From Peptoniphilus equinus (lineage in GTDB: Bacteria > Bacillota > Clostridia > Tissierellales > Peptoniphilaceae): a stretch of 64,000 nucleotides of DNA. The notes under the pieces were generated by a model. That model made no database searches, was not told the DNA's origin, and worked only from the letters and a program-made list of their open reading frames with translations. Location of the stretch: NCBI RefSeq assembly GCF_027921445.1, contig NZ_CP115667.1, positions 930,001 through 994,000 on the forward strand, read 5' to 3'. This document shows, piece by piece, positions 34,757 to 44,619 of this stretch; position 1 is the stretch's first letter, and every line of letters starts with the position of its first letter. The position numbers and the translations under genes are program-made.

Positions 34757-37700
34757 TTAGACCTCCAAGTCGTCGTGATGCCCTCTGGATATACCCGGAG
34801 CGTCATCATTTAGGATGGCATCCAACAGTACATTCTTTTTAAGCTTGCCTTCAGCTTGAAGCGTCTGAATATAATCATTCACATTGATGTCTTGCAGTTT
34901 AAATTCGATGAGTTCATTGATGGATTGATAATTTTCTGTAGCGATAATTTCGCCATTTAATTTTGTCACTACAGCCGGATCATCCAAATTCACCTCAATG
35001 CTTAACTTATTGCTTGCATTGGAACGATTATAAACTTCAATAGCGGACAAATCCTCAAAATTAACAGTCCCATTGATATTTTTCTCAATGATCAGGGTTT
35101 TGGCTCGATCTATTAATTCTTCTCTGGGGATCATATCCTCGCCGAGTTTAAGGCGAATGTTAATTTCGTTTAGCTTTTTCAGTTTATTTTGATATTCCTC
35201 TTCTTTAAAAAATGGCGCATCGATTTTATCTTTCGCAAAGACCAATTCGTTGTTAAGCTGGTCAATACGCTGAATTGCCCCTGTCATACGTGCATCAAGA
35301 TTGTTTAAAAAATGATCGATCTTCGAAACATTTGCTCGAGGTGAGGTGCCAAGTTCCACAATATATGTCTCCTTTCCCTTTAAAACAGCTTGAAATGCTT
35401 TCTCAGTGGGGTTGTACGTCAGGCGTATTCCTATGCCGCGATAAGAGCCTATCGGCTCTTTAGACTCCCCACGTTTACTATAACTGTCCATAAGTGCCTG
35501 CCCTGCTTCAGTAACCTTGCTATACTTTACACCATCAATAACCATCTCAAAATCTTCATTAGTATTTTCCTGAACTGTGTTCATGTCAGCATTGATGTTA
35601 TCAATCGTCTGTAATTGCCTGTCAATAATAACCGGATGATCTCGCACGATGCGATCCATGCTGAAACGATTTTGAATATGCATGGAACGCTCAATTTGAA
35701 GACGTGACACCTCATTTTCAAGCTCCATTTTATCCTTTATCAACGGGTTATCAATGGCAAGCGCTTTAATTTCGGCATAATTTAATACGGTATTATCGAC
35801 GTCTTCCATGTTACGTATCTGGTTATCTGACTTCATGACTTGAGAAATAAATCGCTGTTTGTTCTCAAGCATCTGGTAAAGGTAGGCATCAAAGGTGCCT
35901 TTCGTAATATAGGTATACTCATACACATCGGGATTTTGATTGCCTTGTCGCTGAATACGACCTATACGTTGATCTCTGTCACTTGGACGCCACGGACAAT
36001 CTAAGTTATGAATAGCAATCAATTTCTCTTGGACGTTGGTTCCTGTGCCCATCATGCGTGTGGAGCCAAGTAATACTCTAACCTCACCTTGACGCACCTT
36101 TTCAAACAAAGCTTCCTTTTTGGATTCCGTGTTAGCATCATGTATAAAAGCAATGTCTTTTTCCTTTATGCCTCCTGCCATCAATTTTGTCTTAATGTCA
36201 TCGTAAAGGTTAAAAGTACTTGCGTCTTTGCCTCCCGGTGTGGATAAATCGCAAAAAATAAGTTGTGTTAATTTTTCAGACTGTGTCTTATTATAAATTT
36301 CCAAAGTTTTATTCACGCAAGCATTGACCTTTGAATTCGGATCATCAGGCAAATCAAAGTCCATGAGCCGTTGGTCTAAAGCACATTTCTTTCCATCATT
36401 CGTAATTAAAAGAAAATTATCAACGCGCCGATCAATGCCATTACGTACAGCATAAGCACGATCTGCGAAATTGTGAACAATCTCCTTCTGTATCTCACTG
36501 GGCTCTGTTTTAATAACCTCGTTATGCAGTGTAGGTACAGGTAAATCAAGGTCTTCACGATTTTTAACATCGGCAAACTCTTTAAACATGCCTATCAACT
36601 CAGGCAAATTACCAAATTTAGAAAATTTTGTCTTCATCTGATAGCCTTCGCCTTCCGGCCTAAGCTCCATGGATTTTGTAATTTCGCCAAATACGGAAAC
36701 CCATGTATCGAAATTCACAAGACCCTTTGACTTTAAGGTATCTTCTTGCAGATATTTTTGCATAATGTAAAGCTCTGCCATGGAATTGGACACCGGTGTA
36801 CCTGTAAGAAATATCGTGCCACGATTATTGGTGACTTCATTCATCCATTTCGTCTTCATATACAGGTCAAAGGCTTTCTGCGACGCTGAAGTAGAGATGC
36901 CTGATACACCGGTTAACGATGTAGCAATTTGGAGATTTTTAAATTCATGAGCTTCGTCTATGACTAACTTATCAACACCGAGTTCGTCAAAATTAACGAT
37001 TCCCAAATCTTTATGTTGCTTTTGTTCATACAAAATTTTGCTCAGTCGACTCTTAAGTTTTTTCTCTTGTTGCATAATTTGACGATAACCAAAACCCTTT
37101 CGCTCAAAGTAACTTAAAGATTCCTTTTTATCCTCAAGTTTATTGATCTCGTCTTGCACAAATTTCATTTCGTAATCTTTTGAAAGCGGAATGCGCGAAA
37201 ATTGACTGTGTCCAATAATGACAGCATCGTAATTCCCGTTAGCAACTTTGCCAAAGAAGTCCTTGCGTCGTTCGGCTGTGAAATCCTTTGATGTTGCCAC
37301 GAGAATTTTGGCATTAGGGTACAGGGTCATGAAGTCAGAACCCCATTGCTCTGTCAAATGATTAGGAACAACGACCATGGCCTTATTACAAAGCCCAAGA
37401 CGTTTTGATTCCATTACAGACGCTATGGCGGCGTAAGTTTTGCCTGCGCCGACAACATGAGCAATAAGACTGTTTCCTCCGTAAATAGCTCTAGCCACCA
37501 CATCTTTCTGATGAGGTTTGAGCGATAGCGCTAAATTCATCCCGGGAAAATCCAACTGACTGCCATCATAATGCCGCTCGACCACGCCGTTAAAACGTTC
37601 GTTGTAAATTTTTTCCAACTCTTGTCGACGTTGCATATCTTCAAAAATCCAGTCTTTGAATTCTTGTTTGAGTCGTTCCTGTTTTTCCTGAACGATAATA

Positions 37701-40700
37701 GTTTCTTTTTTGTTGACCACATTCGAGGTACTACCATCCGGATTGGTTATGCTGTCATTAATAGTAATTTGTTCATTTTGATTTAATGTTTTTTCCAAAA
37801 TGTGGAGCGCATTCATGCGTTTCGTGCCATATTCAGTATTGGCAATCATATAAAAACTTGCCGGGCCCTTTTCGTCAATGTACCATTGTCCGGTCACATC
37901 TGAATAACTGACATCACGCACGAAATGTAATCGCTCACGGATGAAATCTTCTATGACTTGGTGTGGAATCCAATTAGCTCCTAGTTTCACATTGATATCT
38001 GCCGCGTGAATCCACGGCGGATATACCGCCTTTAATGCTTTTATATTTTTGGCAATGCGTTGGTCTGCCAGCTTATCGGCACCATAAAGCTTTAATCTTA
38101 GGTTTTGACATTTTTCTCGCACATCCCCAGTTAAAAATTCATCCCTTGTCTCAAAGCTTTGCGTTAAATCATTATAGAAGATTTCAACGCCTTCGAGACT
38201 ATTGATTAATTCCTCTCTAGAAATACCGCTAAGTTTCTCCATAAAATCAAAATCTATTTTGCCTTTATAATTGACAGAAATAGCCAATGCATCTTGAGCA
38301 TTCTCTGCGATTTCGGGCGCTTTCAAAGGCTTTATGACACGCTCTTTAAATACATCAGCCTTACTTTGAAATTTGCCTTTATCATCAACATTTTCCATAG
38401 AGCGTAAGAAATAAATAGAATTGTCGCTCTCAAATGCCTGCAAATTGCGTTTATCATGGATGTGACCATAGATCTCTACAAACTCGTCGTAAGCAGTATT
38501 TAATTGTGCCATAAGCCCGTGTACTATATTATCGCTTTCGTCGTCAATTTCAGCCTTGTAGAGCCTTCTAGCAATATCTCTTATAGCGATAAGCCGCTTA
38601 ATCCTATCCTCGTCGCCGGTAACATCTTGAATATCACCATTACCTTTAAATTTGACACCATCACGAGTTAAAAAATAGCTGAAGTTAGGCAACTCGTTGA
38701 CATCGACCACCTCAGGCTCAGAGTTTAGCACCTCTGATACACGTTCTAAAGAGCGCGGTACATAAATATTTTCAGGGAGGTGCCTGATGGCTTTTTGTAA
38801 TTGGTCGCTGAGATTACCTGTAGCTTTGCAAGTGAGTGTGTCACCATATCGCCCTGACACGTATTGCATGTTGCCTAACACGTGTTCCGGGTGATGGTGG
38901 AAATATTGGTTCATTGTGATCCCGTCACGGGTTTCCAACTCTAACCAATCCTCACTTACACGGACTTCACCTTCTTGATATTTTTGAAAAAATAAAATAT
39001 CCGAAGTTACTTGAGCGCCTATAAACGCATTATCAGGAAGGCGAAAAGCGCCAATAAGCTTAGCTTTGTCGGCGATATCCTTTCTAACCCGACTGTCCTT
39101 TTTATCCATGGTGCCGGCTGTAGTGATAACAGCTACAATCCCTCCGCTACGAACCTTATCAAGGGATTTATGAATAAAATAATCGTGAATAAGATAGTTC
39201 TGTTTTGCATACACCGGGTCAAAAACGGTATAATTCCCGAATGGTACGTTGGTGATGGCAATATCAACAGCGTTATCTTCCAATGTCGTGTCTTCAAATC
39301 CGCTATGCTTAATTTTCGCATTGTCATAAAGATAGGCGGAAATCTTGGCAGATATGCCATCAAGTTCATAGGCAACAATTTCGCTGTTGTCTAGCATAGC
39401 ATCCGGCATATTCGCTTCAAATGCCCCTACCCCTATTGACGGATCCAAAATCTTACCGCTTTTAAAGCCCAAGATTTCAAGCGCGTTGCACATGTTTTTT
39501 GCAATGTAATCCGGCGTATAATACCCGGTCAACATGGAACTTTGTGCGTCTTTATATTCCTCAATTGTCACCATCTCTTGTAATTTTTCTCTGTAGGCTT
39601 TAGTGGATTCCCTGCCATCAAAAAATTGTGTGAGTCCGCCCCATCCGGTAAATCCTTGAAGTATTGTTTTTTCCTCAGGAGTAGCCACTCGATTGTCCTT
39701 ATCCAACGTTTGAACTAGGGCAATAGCTGAAAGATTATTTTCAATACGTTCTTTTATTGTAATGCTTCGGGTTACGTCCGTTTGCTCCTTATCCCTCTCA
39801 TCGAGCTGACCAATAGTCTGTACATTGCTATCCTTCAGATCTGCATCATAACGGTCTATTACGCCATCATGATCCAAGTCTTTATCCAACAGCAACATCT
39901 CAGGAGCTACCTCATCAGCATTAAAAAAAGAAGTCATGGCTACTTGTTCCGTGACTTCTTTTTTGTGGCTACCCATTGTAAATTGTTGTTCCAGTTGTTG
40001 TTGGTAGGCTCTTAATTGTTGTAGACGTAATCGTGAAGCACCATTTCTTCCATGGTGTTGAGCATTTGCATCTTCTGCTGGAGACATTCCCAATACCCCA
40101 GATTCTCCGACGTGATCCCCCTCGCTCTGCATTCGTCGTCCAGTCTGTCGATCACTGTCTTGCATTGCTCGTGCACGCTCTGAAGATAGCGATTCAGATC
40201 GCCTGCTTCCAAAAGTTCCTGAAGCAGTTGGCGAGCTTTCGGATCTTCGACGTTCAGTAGATAGTGTCGTTTCATCATGGCGTAGCGCCCCAGAGGACTC
40301 TCGGTCGGTTTTTGCTCCATCAGCTGATAGGTTTCTTCCCCCTCGTACTTCACGTAATACTGTTCCTTCTCGTACTTCACGTCTTCCATGGTTCTCATAC
40401 TCAATTCCTCCTAGTTCGTGTCGTAATACGGTTAGCGTGCCCCGGGTTATCATATTGACATCTCGTAAAATAGCTTGAATTTCACTCGGCGACAAGTTTT
40501 TTAACTGATCAAACTCTCCGGACTCATAGCTCTCAAAATCATGCATGCCTAATCGATAGGCGACTTGATATAGCACAGATGCTTGCACAATATCCCTATA
40601 GGGATTATTGGACTGATACATGTCATTCATGATATTGCTAATTCGCGCCTTAAATCCCGCGTTTTGGAATAGACGCTCTAAATCCGTATCATCAGAATGC

Positions 40701-41026
40701 CATATACCTATGGGATGTTCTGCTTTCGATAACACACCGGTCTGCGAAATGTCAAAAACCTTTTGAATACTTCCTTTTTTCGGATTCAATATAGCAATAC
40801 CGTGGTTGTTGCGCCGGACATAACGTCCATTCTTGCCCCAAAAATCATACGCCGCTACAGCTTTTGCAGTGCCCATTCCTTGAAGAATGGCAATCTGGTT
40901 GTACAGTCCATAGTTATAGTGATAACTTGCATTCCTTAAAAACTCAGCATAGACATCGCGATCTTTAAAGGCTTTAAATTGTGACTTGATGGTTTTTAAT
41001 AACGCTTCATAATTTTTACTCGGCAT
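34757..41026 (-). CDS. Giant ICE helicase-methyltransferase (SNF2 helicase, LtrC-like N-terminus)
   Basis: 2089 residues. Residues 1-200 resemble the LtrC/ArdC-type N-terminal domain (NYGLYNQIAILQGMGTAKAV). Near 387 is a Ca-site-like DKDLDHDGVIDRYDADLKDS. Around 480-700 is an adenine-specific methyltransferase core: TGYYTPDYIAKNM, LDPSIGVGAFE (SAM) and ITNVPFG at about 593 (motif IV, NPPY form degenerate). From about 1150 comes a superfamily 2 helicase: Walker A HVVGAGKTYAA near 1192, DEAH in LVIDEAHEFKN near 1355, and motif VI DQRIGRIQRQGNQ. Such proteins are common in large Firmicutes ICEs and may process or protect incoming DNA. A palindrome lies 21 bases upstream. Confidence 0.9.
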   Translation of the reverse strand: MPSKNYEALLKTIKSQFKAFKDRDVYAEFLRNASYHYNYGLYNQIAILQGMGTAKAVAAYDFWGKNGRYVRRNNHGIAILNPKKGSIQKVFDISQTGVLSKAEHPIGIWHSDDTDLERLFQNAGFKARISNIMNDMYQSNNPYRDIVQASVLYQVAYRLGMHDFESYESGEFDQLKNLSPSEIQAILRDVNMITRGTLTVLRHELGGIEYENHGRREVREGTVLREVRGGRNLSADGAKTDRESSGALRHDETTLSTERRRSESSPTASGTFGSRRSESLSSERARAMQDSDRQTGRRMQSEGDHVGESGVLGMSPAEDANAQHHGRNGASRLRLQQLRAYQQQLEQQFTMGSHKKEVTEQVAMTSFFNADEVAPEMLLLDKDLDHDGVIDRYDADLKDSNVQTIGQLDERDKEQTDVTRSITIKERIENNLSAIALVQTLDKDNRVATPEEKTILQGFTGWGGLTQFFDGRESTKAYREKLQEMVTIEEYKDAQSSMLTGYYTPDYIAKNMCNALEILGFKSGKILDPSIGVGAFEANMPDAMLDNSEIVAYELDGISAKISAYLYDNAKIKHSGFEDTTLEDNAVDIAITNVPFGNYTVFDPVYAKQNYLIHDYFIHKSLDKVRSGGIVAVITTAGTMDKKDSRVRKDIADKAKLIGAFRLPDNAFIGAQVTSDILFFQKYQEGEVRVSEDWLELETRDGITMNQYFHHHPEHVLGNMQYVSGRYGDTLTCKATGNLSDQLQKAIRHLPENIYVPRSLERVSEVLNSEPEVVDVNELPNFSYFLTRDGVKFKGNGDIQDVTGDEDRIKRLIAIRDIARRLYKAEIDDESDNIVHGLMAQLNTAYDEFVEIYGHIHDKRNLQAFESDNSIYFLRSMENVDDKGKFQSKADVFKERVIKPLKAPEIAENAQDALAISVNYKGKIDFDFMEKLSGISREELINSLEGVEIFYNDLTQSFETRDEFLTGDVREKCQNLRLKLYGADKLADQRIAKNIKALKAVYPPWIHAADINVKLGANWIPHQVIEDFIRERLHFVRDVSYSDVTGQWYIDEKGPASFYMIANTEYGTKRMNALHILEKTLNQNEQITINDSITNPDGSTSNVVNKKETIIVQEKQERLKQEFKDWIFEDMQRRQELEKIYNERFNGVVERHYDGSQLDFPGMNLALSLKPHQKDVVARAIYGGNSLIAHVVGAGKTYAAIASVMESKRLGLCNKAMVVVPNHLTEQWGSDFMTLYPNAKILVATSKDFTAERRKDFFGKVANGNYDAVIIGHSQFSRIPLSKDYEMKFVQDEINKLEDKKESLSYFERKGFGYRQIMQQEKKLKSRLSKILYEQKQHKDLGIVNFDELGVDKLVIDEAHEFKNLQIATSLTGVSGISTSASQKAFDLYMKTKWMNEVTNNRGTIFLTGTPVSNSMAELYIMQKYLQEDTLKSKGLVNFDTWVSVFGEITKSMELRPEGEGYQMKTKFSKFGNLPELIGMFKEFADVKNREDLDLPVPTLHNEVIKTEPSEIQKEIVHNFADRAYAVRNGIDRRVDNFLLITNDGKKCALDQRLMDFDLPDDPNSKVNACVNKTLEIYNKTQSEKLTQLIFCDLSTPGGKDASTFNLYDDIKTKLMAGGIKEKDIAFIHDANTESKKEALFEKVRQGEVRVLLGSTRMMGTGTNVQEKLIAIHNLDCPWRPSDRDQRIGRIQRQGNQNPDVYEYTYITKGTFDAYLYQMLENKQRFISQVMKSDNQIRNMEDVDNTVLNYAEIKALAIDNPLIKDKMELENEVSRLQIERSMHIQNRFSMDRIVRDHPVIIDRQLQTIDNINADMNTVQENTNEDFEMVIDGVKYSKVTEAGQALMDSYSKRGESKEPIGSYRGIGIRLTYNPTEKAFQAVLKGKETYIVELGTSPRANVSKIDHFLNNLDARMTGAIQRIDQLNNELVFAKDKIDAPFFKEEEYQNKLKKLNEINIRLKLGEDMIPREELIDRAKTLIIEKNINGTVNFEDLSAIEVYNRSNASNKLSIEVNLDDPAVVTKLNGEIIATENYQSINELIEFKLQDINVNDYIQTLQAEGKLKKNVLLDAILNDDAPGISRGHHDDLEV

Positions 41027-41037
41027 TTTACACCTCC

Positions 41038-41066
41038 ATTATAACCTTTCCATGGAAATGAAACAA
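41038..41066 (-). promoter_or_regulatory. TTTCCATGGAAA palindrome upstream of helicase-methylase gene
   Basis: A perfect 12-bp palindrome (41047-41058) sits between TTGTTT (41061-41066) and TATAAT (41038-41043), spacing 17. If that promoter is used the transcript would start within the ribosome site, so the true promoter may be further upstream with the palindrome as a downstream operator. Confidence 0.6.
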
Positions 41067-41085
41067 GAGATTATTTTAAATTATA

Positions 41086-41117
41086 AAAAAAAGAGCAGTG
41101 TACTTCACACTGCTCTT
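41086..41117 (-). terminator. Terminator after ssb
   Basis: AAGAGCAGTGT / ACACTGCTCTT (41091-41117) with a T run on the minus strand. Confidence 0.92.
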
Positions 41118-41126
41118 CTCTAAATT

Positions 41127-41747
41127 TTAAAATGGTATCTCGTCGTCCGTTTCATGTAGCTTGACCACTTCCCATGTACCTTCTCGTTGACGGCGTTCGT
41201 TATAAGCCAGTTGCTCTTCCTCATCCAGAAGCATAACGCCGTCTTCACTTAACACGCCATCTCTAACCAGTGGGTCAACCCACTCATCGTCGTATGCGCT
41301 ATTAGTTGTCTCAGCATTTGGTTCAGATGATGTAGTCGTACTCTTGGTACTATCCATATCATCTTGTGATTTATCATTGTGATCGTTATGCTTTTGCAGG
41401 ATGATGAATTCACTATCCTCTTCGATGATATTTGCTCCCTTAATTCTGTTATCCACGAAATGAACCTCCTTGACTCGAATAGTAAAATCCTGTACAATTT
41501 CAGCTCCTTGATTTTTATCATACAGTTCTAACGCACCTATGACAATAAGTTTGTCGTCTTTTTTGACATACTGAGCAATAAGCTCTGCTGTTTTGTTATA
41601 CGCAACACATGGTATATAACTATAATTCTTATTGTCTTTTACTGCTAAAACAAAATACAATGTTTTAAATGCTCTACCATCATAGCTTCGTTTGGTGCGA
41701 ATAGTAACGTCTGTGGCCATAATTCCGTAAAATATACATTTATTCAT
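41127..41747 (-). CDS. ssb: Single-stranded DNA-binding protein
   Basis: 206 residues. The N-terminal OB fold (1-110) starts MNKCIFYGIMATDVTIRT and contains YIPCVAYNKTAELIAQYVKK. A long acidic, low-complexity linker follows and the protein ends in DDEIPF, the conserved SSB tip that recruits partner proteins. It probably protects the transferred strand and recruits TopB or the helicase. It overlaps the preceding small membrane-protein gene (ATGA). Confidence 0.9.
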   Translation of the reverse strand: MNKCIFYGIMATDVTIRTKRSYDGRAFKTLYFVLAVKDNKNYSYIPCVAYNKTAELIAQYVKKDDKLIVIGALELYDKNQGAEIVQDFTIRVKEVHFVDNRIKGANIIEEDSEFIILQKHNDHNDKSQDDMDSTKSTTTSSEPNAETTNSAYDDEWVDPLVRDGVLSEDGVMLLDEEEQLAYNERRQREGTWEVVKLHETDDEIPF

Positions 41748-41866
41748 GCCCTATCTCCTTTTTTTCTTTGATTTTTTCCATTCTTTTTAACAATAAAAGC
41801 TACCACTACCACAAAAAATCCTATAAATATGCCAATTCCTAAACTTACCATATCCAATCCGGCCAT
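41744..41866 (-). CDS. 40-residue single-pass membrane protein
   Basis: A short gene with a perfect SD (AAGGAGG, 5 bases before the ATG at 41866). Its stop overlaps the ssb start by 4 bases. MAGLDMVSLGIGIFIGFFVV continues into VVAFIVKK and a basic tail NGKNQRKKGDRA: one transmembrane helix with the positive tail inside. The tight packing between topB and ssb argues that it is translated. No function is known to me; a small anchor or regulator is possible. Confidence 0.7.
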   Translation of the reverse strand: MAGLDMVSLGIGIFIGFFVVVVAFIVKKNGKNQRKKGDRA

Positions 41867-41876
41867 AGTATCCTCC

Positions 41877-43865
41877 TTATTTAAATTTAAACTCTATTGT
41901 ATTGTCATCCTTAATGACTAACTTCGCAGAAAAAATCGTGCCTTTTTTCGATAAAAACCCCGGAATCTTTTCAGTCATGCCTTTAGATAACAGGTCTTTT
42001 ATTACAGTTTTATTGATCTTCTTGTTGCAAATCTCTTTGAATACACGAAAGTCGCAGTCGTTATTAGTACAAAAATACACTTTCTTTCCTTCAATGACAG
42101 AACTGCCACATTTAGGACATGATCCTAAGCTCTCCCTATCTTCTCGCGGAATAACGTACTCCGCCTTTACGTCGGTATGACAACAAATCCTTTTAACTTC
42201 ATCTTTTATTGAATCCATGAAGGCTTTGGGATCGCTATCACCATTTGCAATGCGTGTGAGCTCATTTTCCCATTCTGCTGTAGTTGAAGCATTTTTTAAA
42301 CTATCCGACACAATCTCAATAAGACGAAAGGCCTTTTCAGTTGCAAGGAGATTTTTCTTATCTCGCGTGACATAGTTGGTCGCAATCAGTTTTTCGATAA
42401 TGCCGGCACGTGTGGCCGGTGTCCCTAGACCCTTTTTTTCTACGTCTAATTCCTTGTCCAAATCTTCCTTTCCTGCCTTCTCCATAGCCAAGAGTAAGGT
42501 TTCCTCAGTATAATGAGGTGGTGGCGAGGTATACTTTTCTTGTATCTTAGAATCTTGGATACGAAAAATATCCCCTTCGTAAATTTCAGGTAATACACTT
42601 TCTTTTTTGGTTTCATACGCTTTAAAATGTTTGGCAAAACCCTCCTGAATAATAGTTTTGCCGGAGGCCTTGAAAATAACACCATCTATATCTGTGGCGA
42701 CCTTAGTAATACTTTCAATAACATTCGCGTCACTTGAAGCCAGCAGTTGACACTGAATAAGATTAAATACTTTGCGCTCCCCGATATCCATACTATCTAA
42801 ATTATCTAAAGAGGATAGTGTCGGTATCAGGGCATGATGATCCGAAACTTTTTTAGAATTAAAAATTCGTTTAAAATTAGTTTCGTCGTATTGAAAATTT
42901 AATTTATTAAAGTATGACACCACGGTAGTCTCCATATCTTCGGTGAGATACCTGGAGTCTGTTCGTGGGTAGGTAATAAATTTCTTTTCGTAGAGACTTT
43001 GAGCATAATCTAGGGTCTGCTTCGCGCTATAACCAAAGTATTTATTGCAAGCTCTTTGCAGTGCCGTAAGATCGAAAAGTTTAACTGGTCGCGTGGTTTT
43101 TTCTTTTGTTTCCACATGATCTATGCTGATGCTGTCAGGTAAGTTGTTGATAATTTGCTTTGCCAACTCAGCATTATCAATACGTTCAGTAGATAGTGTA
43201 TAGAGCTCGTTATTTATTTCAACGGTATAATACTTCTCTTTTTGGAACTGTTCAATTGCTTGATCTCGCGCTGTAATCATCGCAAGGGTCGGTGTCTGCA
43301 CGCGACCTACAGTTAACTTGTCATTATATAAAACGGAATACAGTCTAGTGGCATTCATGCCTACAAGCCAATCTGCCCACAGCCGAGCTAGTGCCGAATG
43401 ATATACATCGGTGTAGTCGCTTTCAGGTTTCAATGTCTCAAAACCATGAGCAATAGCACGATCTTCCATCGATGATATCCATAGCCTTTCTACAGGCTTA
43501 TGGCATTTAGACTGGTTATACACAAGCATAAAAATAAGTTCTCCTTCGCGCCCGGCATCTGTAGCGCACACGATAGAAGTCACTCTGTTGTTATGCATAA
43601 GATTTTTAACAACGGCATATTGCTTAGCGCTGTTTTTAATCACAGCATATTTAAAGCTTTCAGGGAATATAGGCAATGTGTCGACACGCCAACTTTTATA
43701 TTCTTCGCCATAGGCTTCAGGCGGTGCAAGGGTCACTAAGTGACCGAAACACCACGTTACCATATAGCCGTTGCCTTCTAAATAGCCTTGTTCACGGTTT
43801 GTGGCACCTATCACCCTAGCTATATCTTGGGCTACAGAAGGTTTTTCAGCTACAACAAGTTTCAT
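41877..43865 (-). CDS. topB: DNA topoisomerase III
   Basis: 662 residues. The Toprim motif is LVVAEKPSVAQDIARVIGA with the acidic TDAGREGELIF. The active-site Tyr lies in KFITYPRTDSRYL. One C-terminal zinc ribbon is present (CPKCGSS...CTNNDCD). Its decatenating activity on single strands suits strand transfer. ICEs of this class often carry it. It lies between the small membrane gene (10 bases away) and the DUF4366-like gene. Confidence 0.95.
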   Translation of the reverse strand: MKLVVAEKPSVAQDIARVIGATNREQGYLEGNGYMVTWCFGHLVTLAPPEAYGEEYKSWRVDTLPIFPESFKYAVIKNSAKQYAVVKNLMHNNRVTSIVCATDAGREGELIFMLVYNQSKCHKPVERLWISSMEDRAIAHGFETLKPESDYTDVYHSALARLWADWLVGMNATRLYSVLYNDKLTVGRVQTPTLAMITARDQAIEQFQKEKYYTVEINNELYTLSTERIDNAELAKQIINNLPDSISIDHVETKEKTTRPVKLFDLTALQRACNKYFGYSAKQTLDYAQSLYEKKFITYPRTDSRYLTEDMETTVVSYFNKLNFQYDETNFKRIFNSKKVSDHHALIPTLSSLDNLDSMDIGERKVFNLIQCQLLASSDANVIESITKVATDIDGVIFKASGKTIIQEGFAKHFKAYETKKESVLPEIYEGDIFRIQDSKIQEKYTSPPPHYTEETLLLAMEKAGKEDLDKELDVEKKGLGTPATRAGIIEKLIATNYVTRDKKNLLATEKAFRLIEIVSDSLKNASTTAEWENELTRIANGDSDPKAFMDSIKDEVKRICCHTDVKAEYVIPREDRESLGSCPKCGSSVIEGKKVYFCTNNDCDFRVFKEICNKKINKTVIKDLLSKGMTEKIPGFLSKKGTIFSAKLVIKDDNTIEFKFK

Positions 43866-43884
43866 TTAGCTCTTCTCCTTTATT

Positions 43885-44619
43885 TCATTCCTCATCATCA
43901 TAGTCATAGTCGTCGCTATGAGTAGCGGAAAATTTTTTCTTCAAAATCAAGATCACTACCACACCAATCACGCCAATAGTTACCGGCACGGCAATGGACA
44001 AAAAATCCAAACGGCTTGATTCTTGCTTCTTTTCTTCAAACCTCTTCTCTTCAAGCCTTCGCTTTTCAGCTTCCAGCTCTTGTTTGATCTTTGCCTGTTG
44101 TCGCTCCAAAGCCTCTTGTTCAGCGGTAATATTTCTTGTAAGCGAAGATAATTCTTGTTCATTCGTTTCATCTAAAAGAATGACATTGCCTTGGGATTTG
44201 CGGTGGTCGATGAGAATATGAAGGTTATTACCTGCATCGGTTGGAAAACTGTACAATTCCAAATTGTCCCCGGATCGATAGTCGTTACCATCCGCTTTTT
44301 TGTTCTCAACAATCGTGCCACGAGATTGGTAAAGTTGATCCTTTTTTTTAGGATCTAGAGTGAAAGACTGATTAGGCTGAGACATGTCAGGTGCCGTGGC
44401 AGGTTTACCGTCACTCACCATACTATCAGGCAGTGAATTGACTAAGACTTCAGTTTCTTCCATGCCCTGTATAGCCTCACTATTCGTTACATGATCTGCT
44501 TCGATGGCATTAATAGTATCTGTGGTATCATCATTGGTTGCAAAAGTACGCCCCGGAAGAAAACCCAGTAACAAAGTTACTGCCATAATCATTTGCAATG
44601 CTCTATTATTCATAGTCAT
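43885..44619 (-). CDS. CD1107/DUF4366-like ICE surface protein (copy 2)
   Basis: 244 residues. It has a signal peptide (NNRALQMIMAVTLLLGFLPG), an extracellular part of about 100 residues with NLHILIDHRKSQGNVILLDE, then a Glu/Lys coiled coil (ITAEQEALERQQAKIKQELE), one transmembrane helix IAVPVTIGVIGVVVILIL and an acidic tail DDYDYDDEE. The layout is the same as that of the preceding gene, so the two arose by duplication or form a pair. It is probably part of the mating-pair apparatus. It overlaps its neighbour by 14 bases. Confidence 0.75.
   Translation of the reverse strand: MTMNNRALQMIMAVTLLLGFLPGRTFATNDDTTDTINAIEADHVTNSEAIQGMEETEVLVNSLPDSMVSDGKPATAPDMSQPNQSFTLDPKKKDQLYQSRGTIVENKKADGNDYRSGDNLELYSFPTDAGNNLHILIDHRKSQGNVILLDETNEQELSSLTRNITAEQEALERQQAKIKQELEAEKRRLEEKRFEEKKQESSRLDFLSIAVPVTIGVIGVVVILILKKKFSATHSDDYDYDDEE

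Noticed and set aside
40012-40404. 130-codon frame inside the helicase-methylase gene
   Set aside because: Same-strand shadow in another frame of a repetitive Ser/Arg/Glu-rich linker; no ribosome site.
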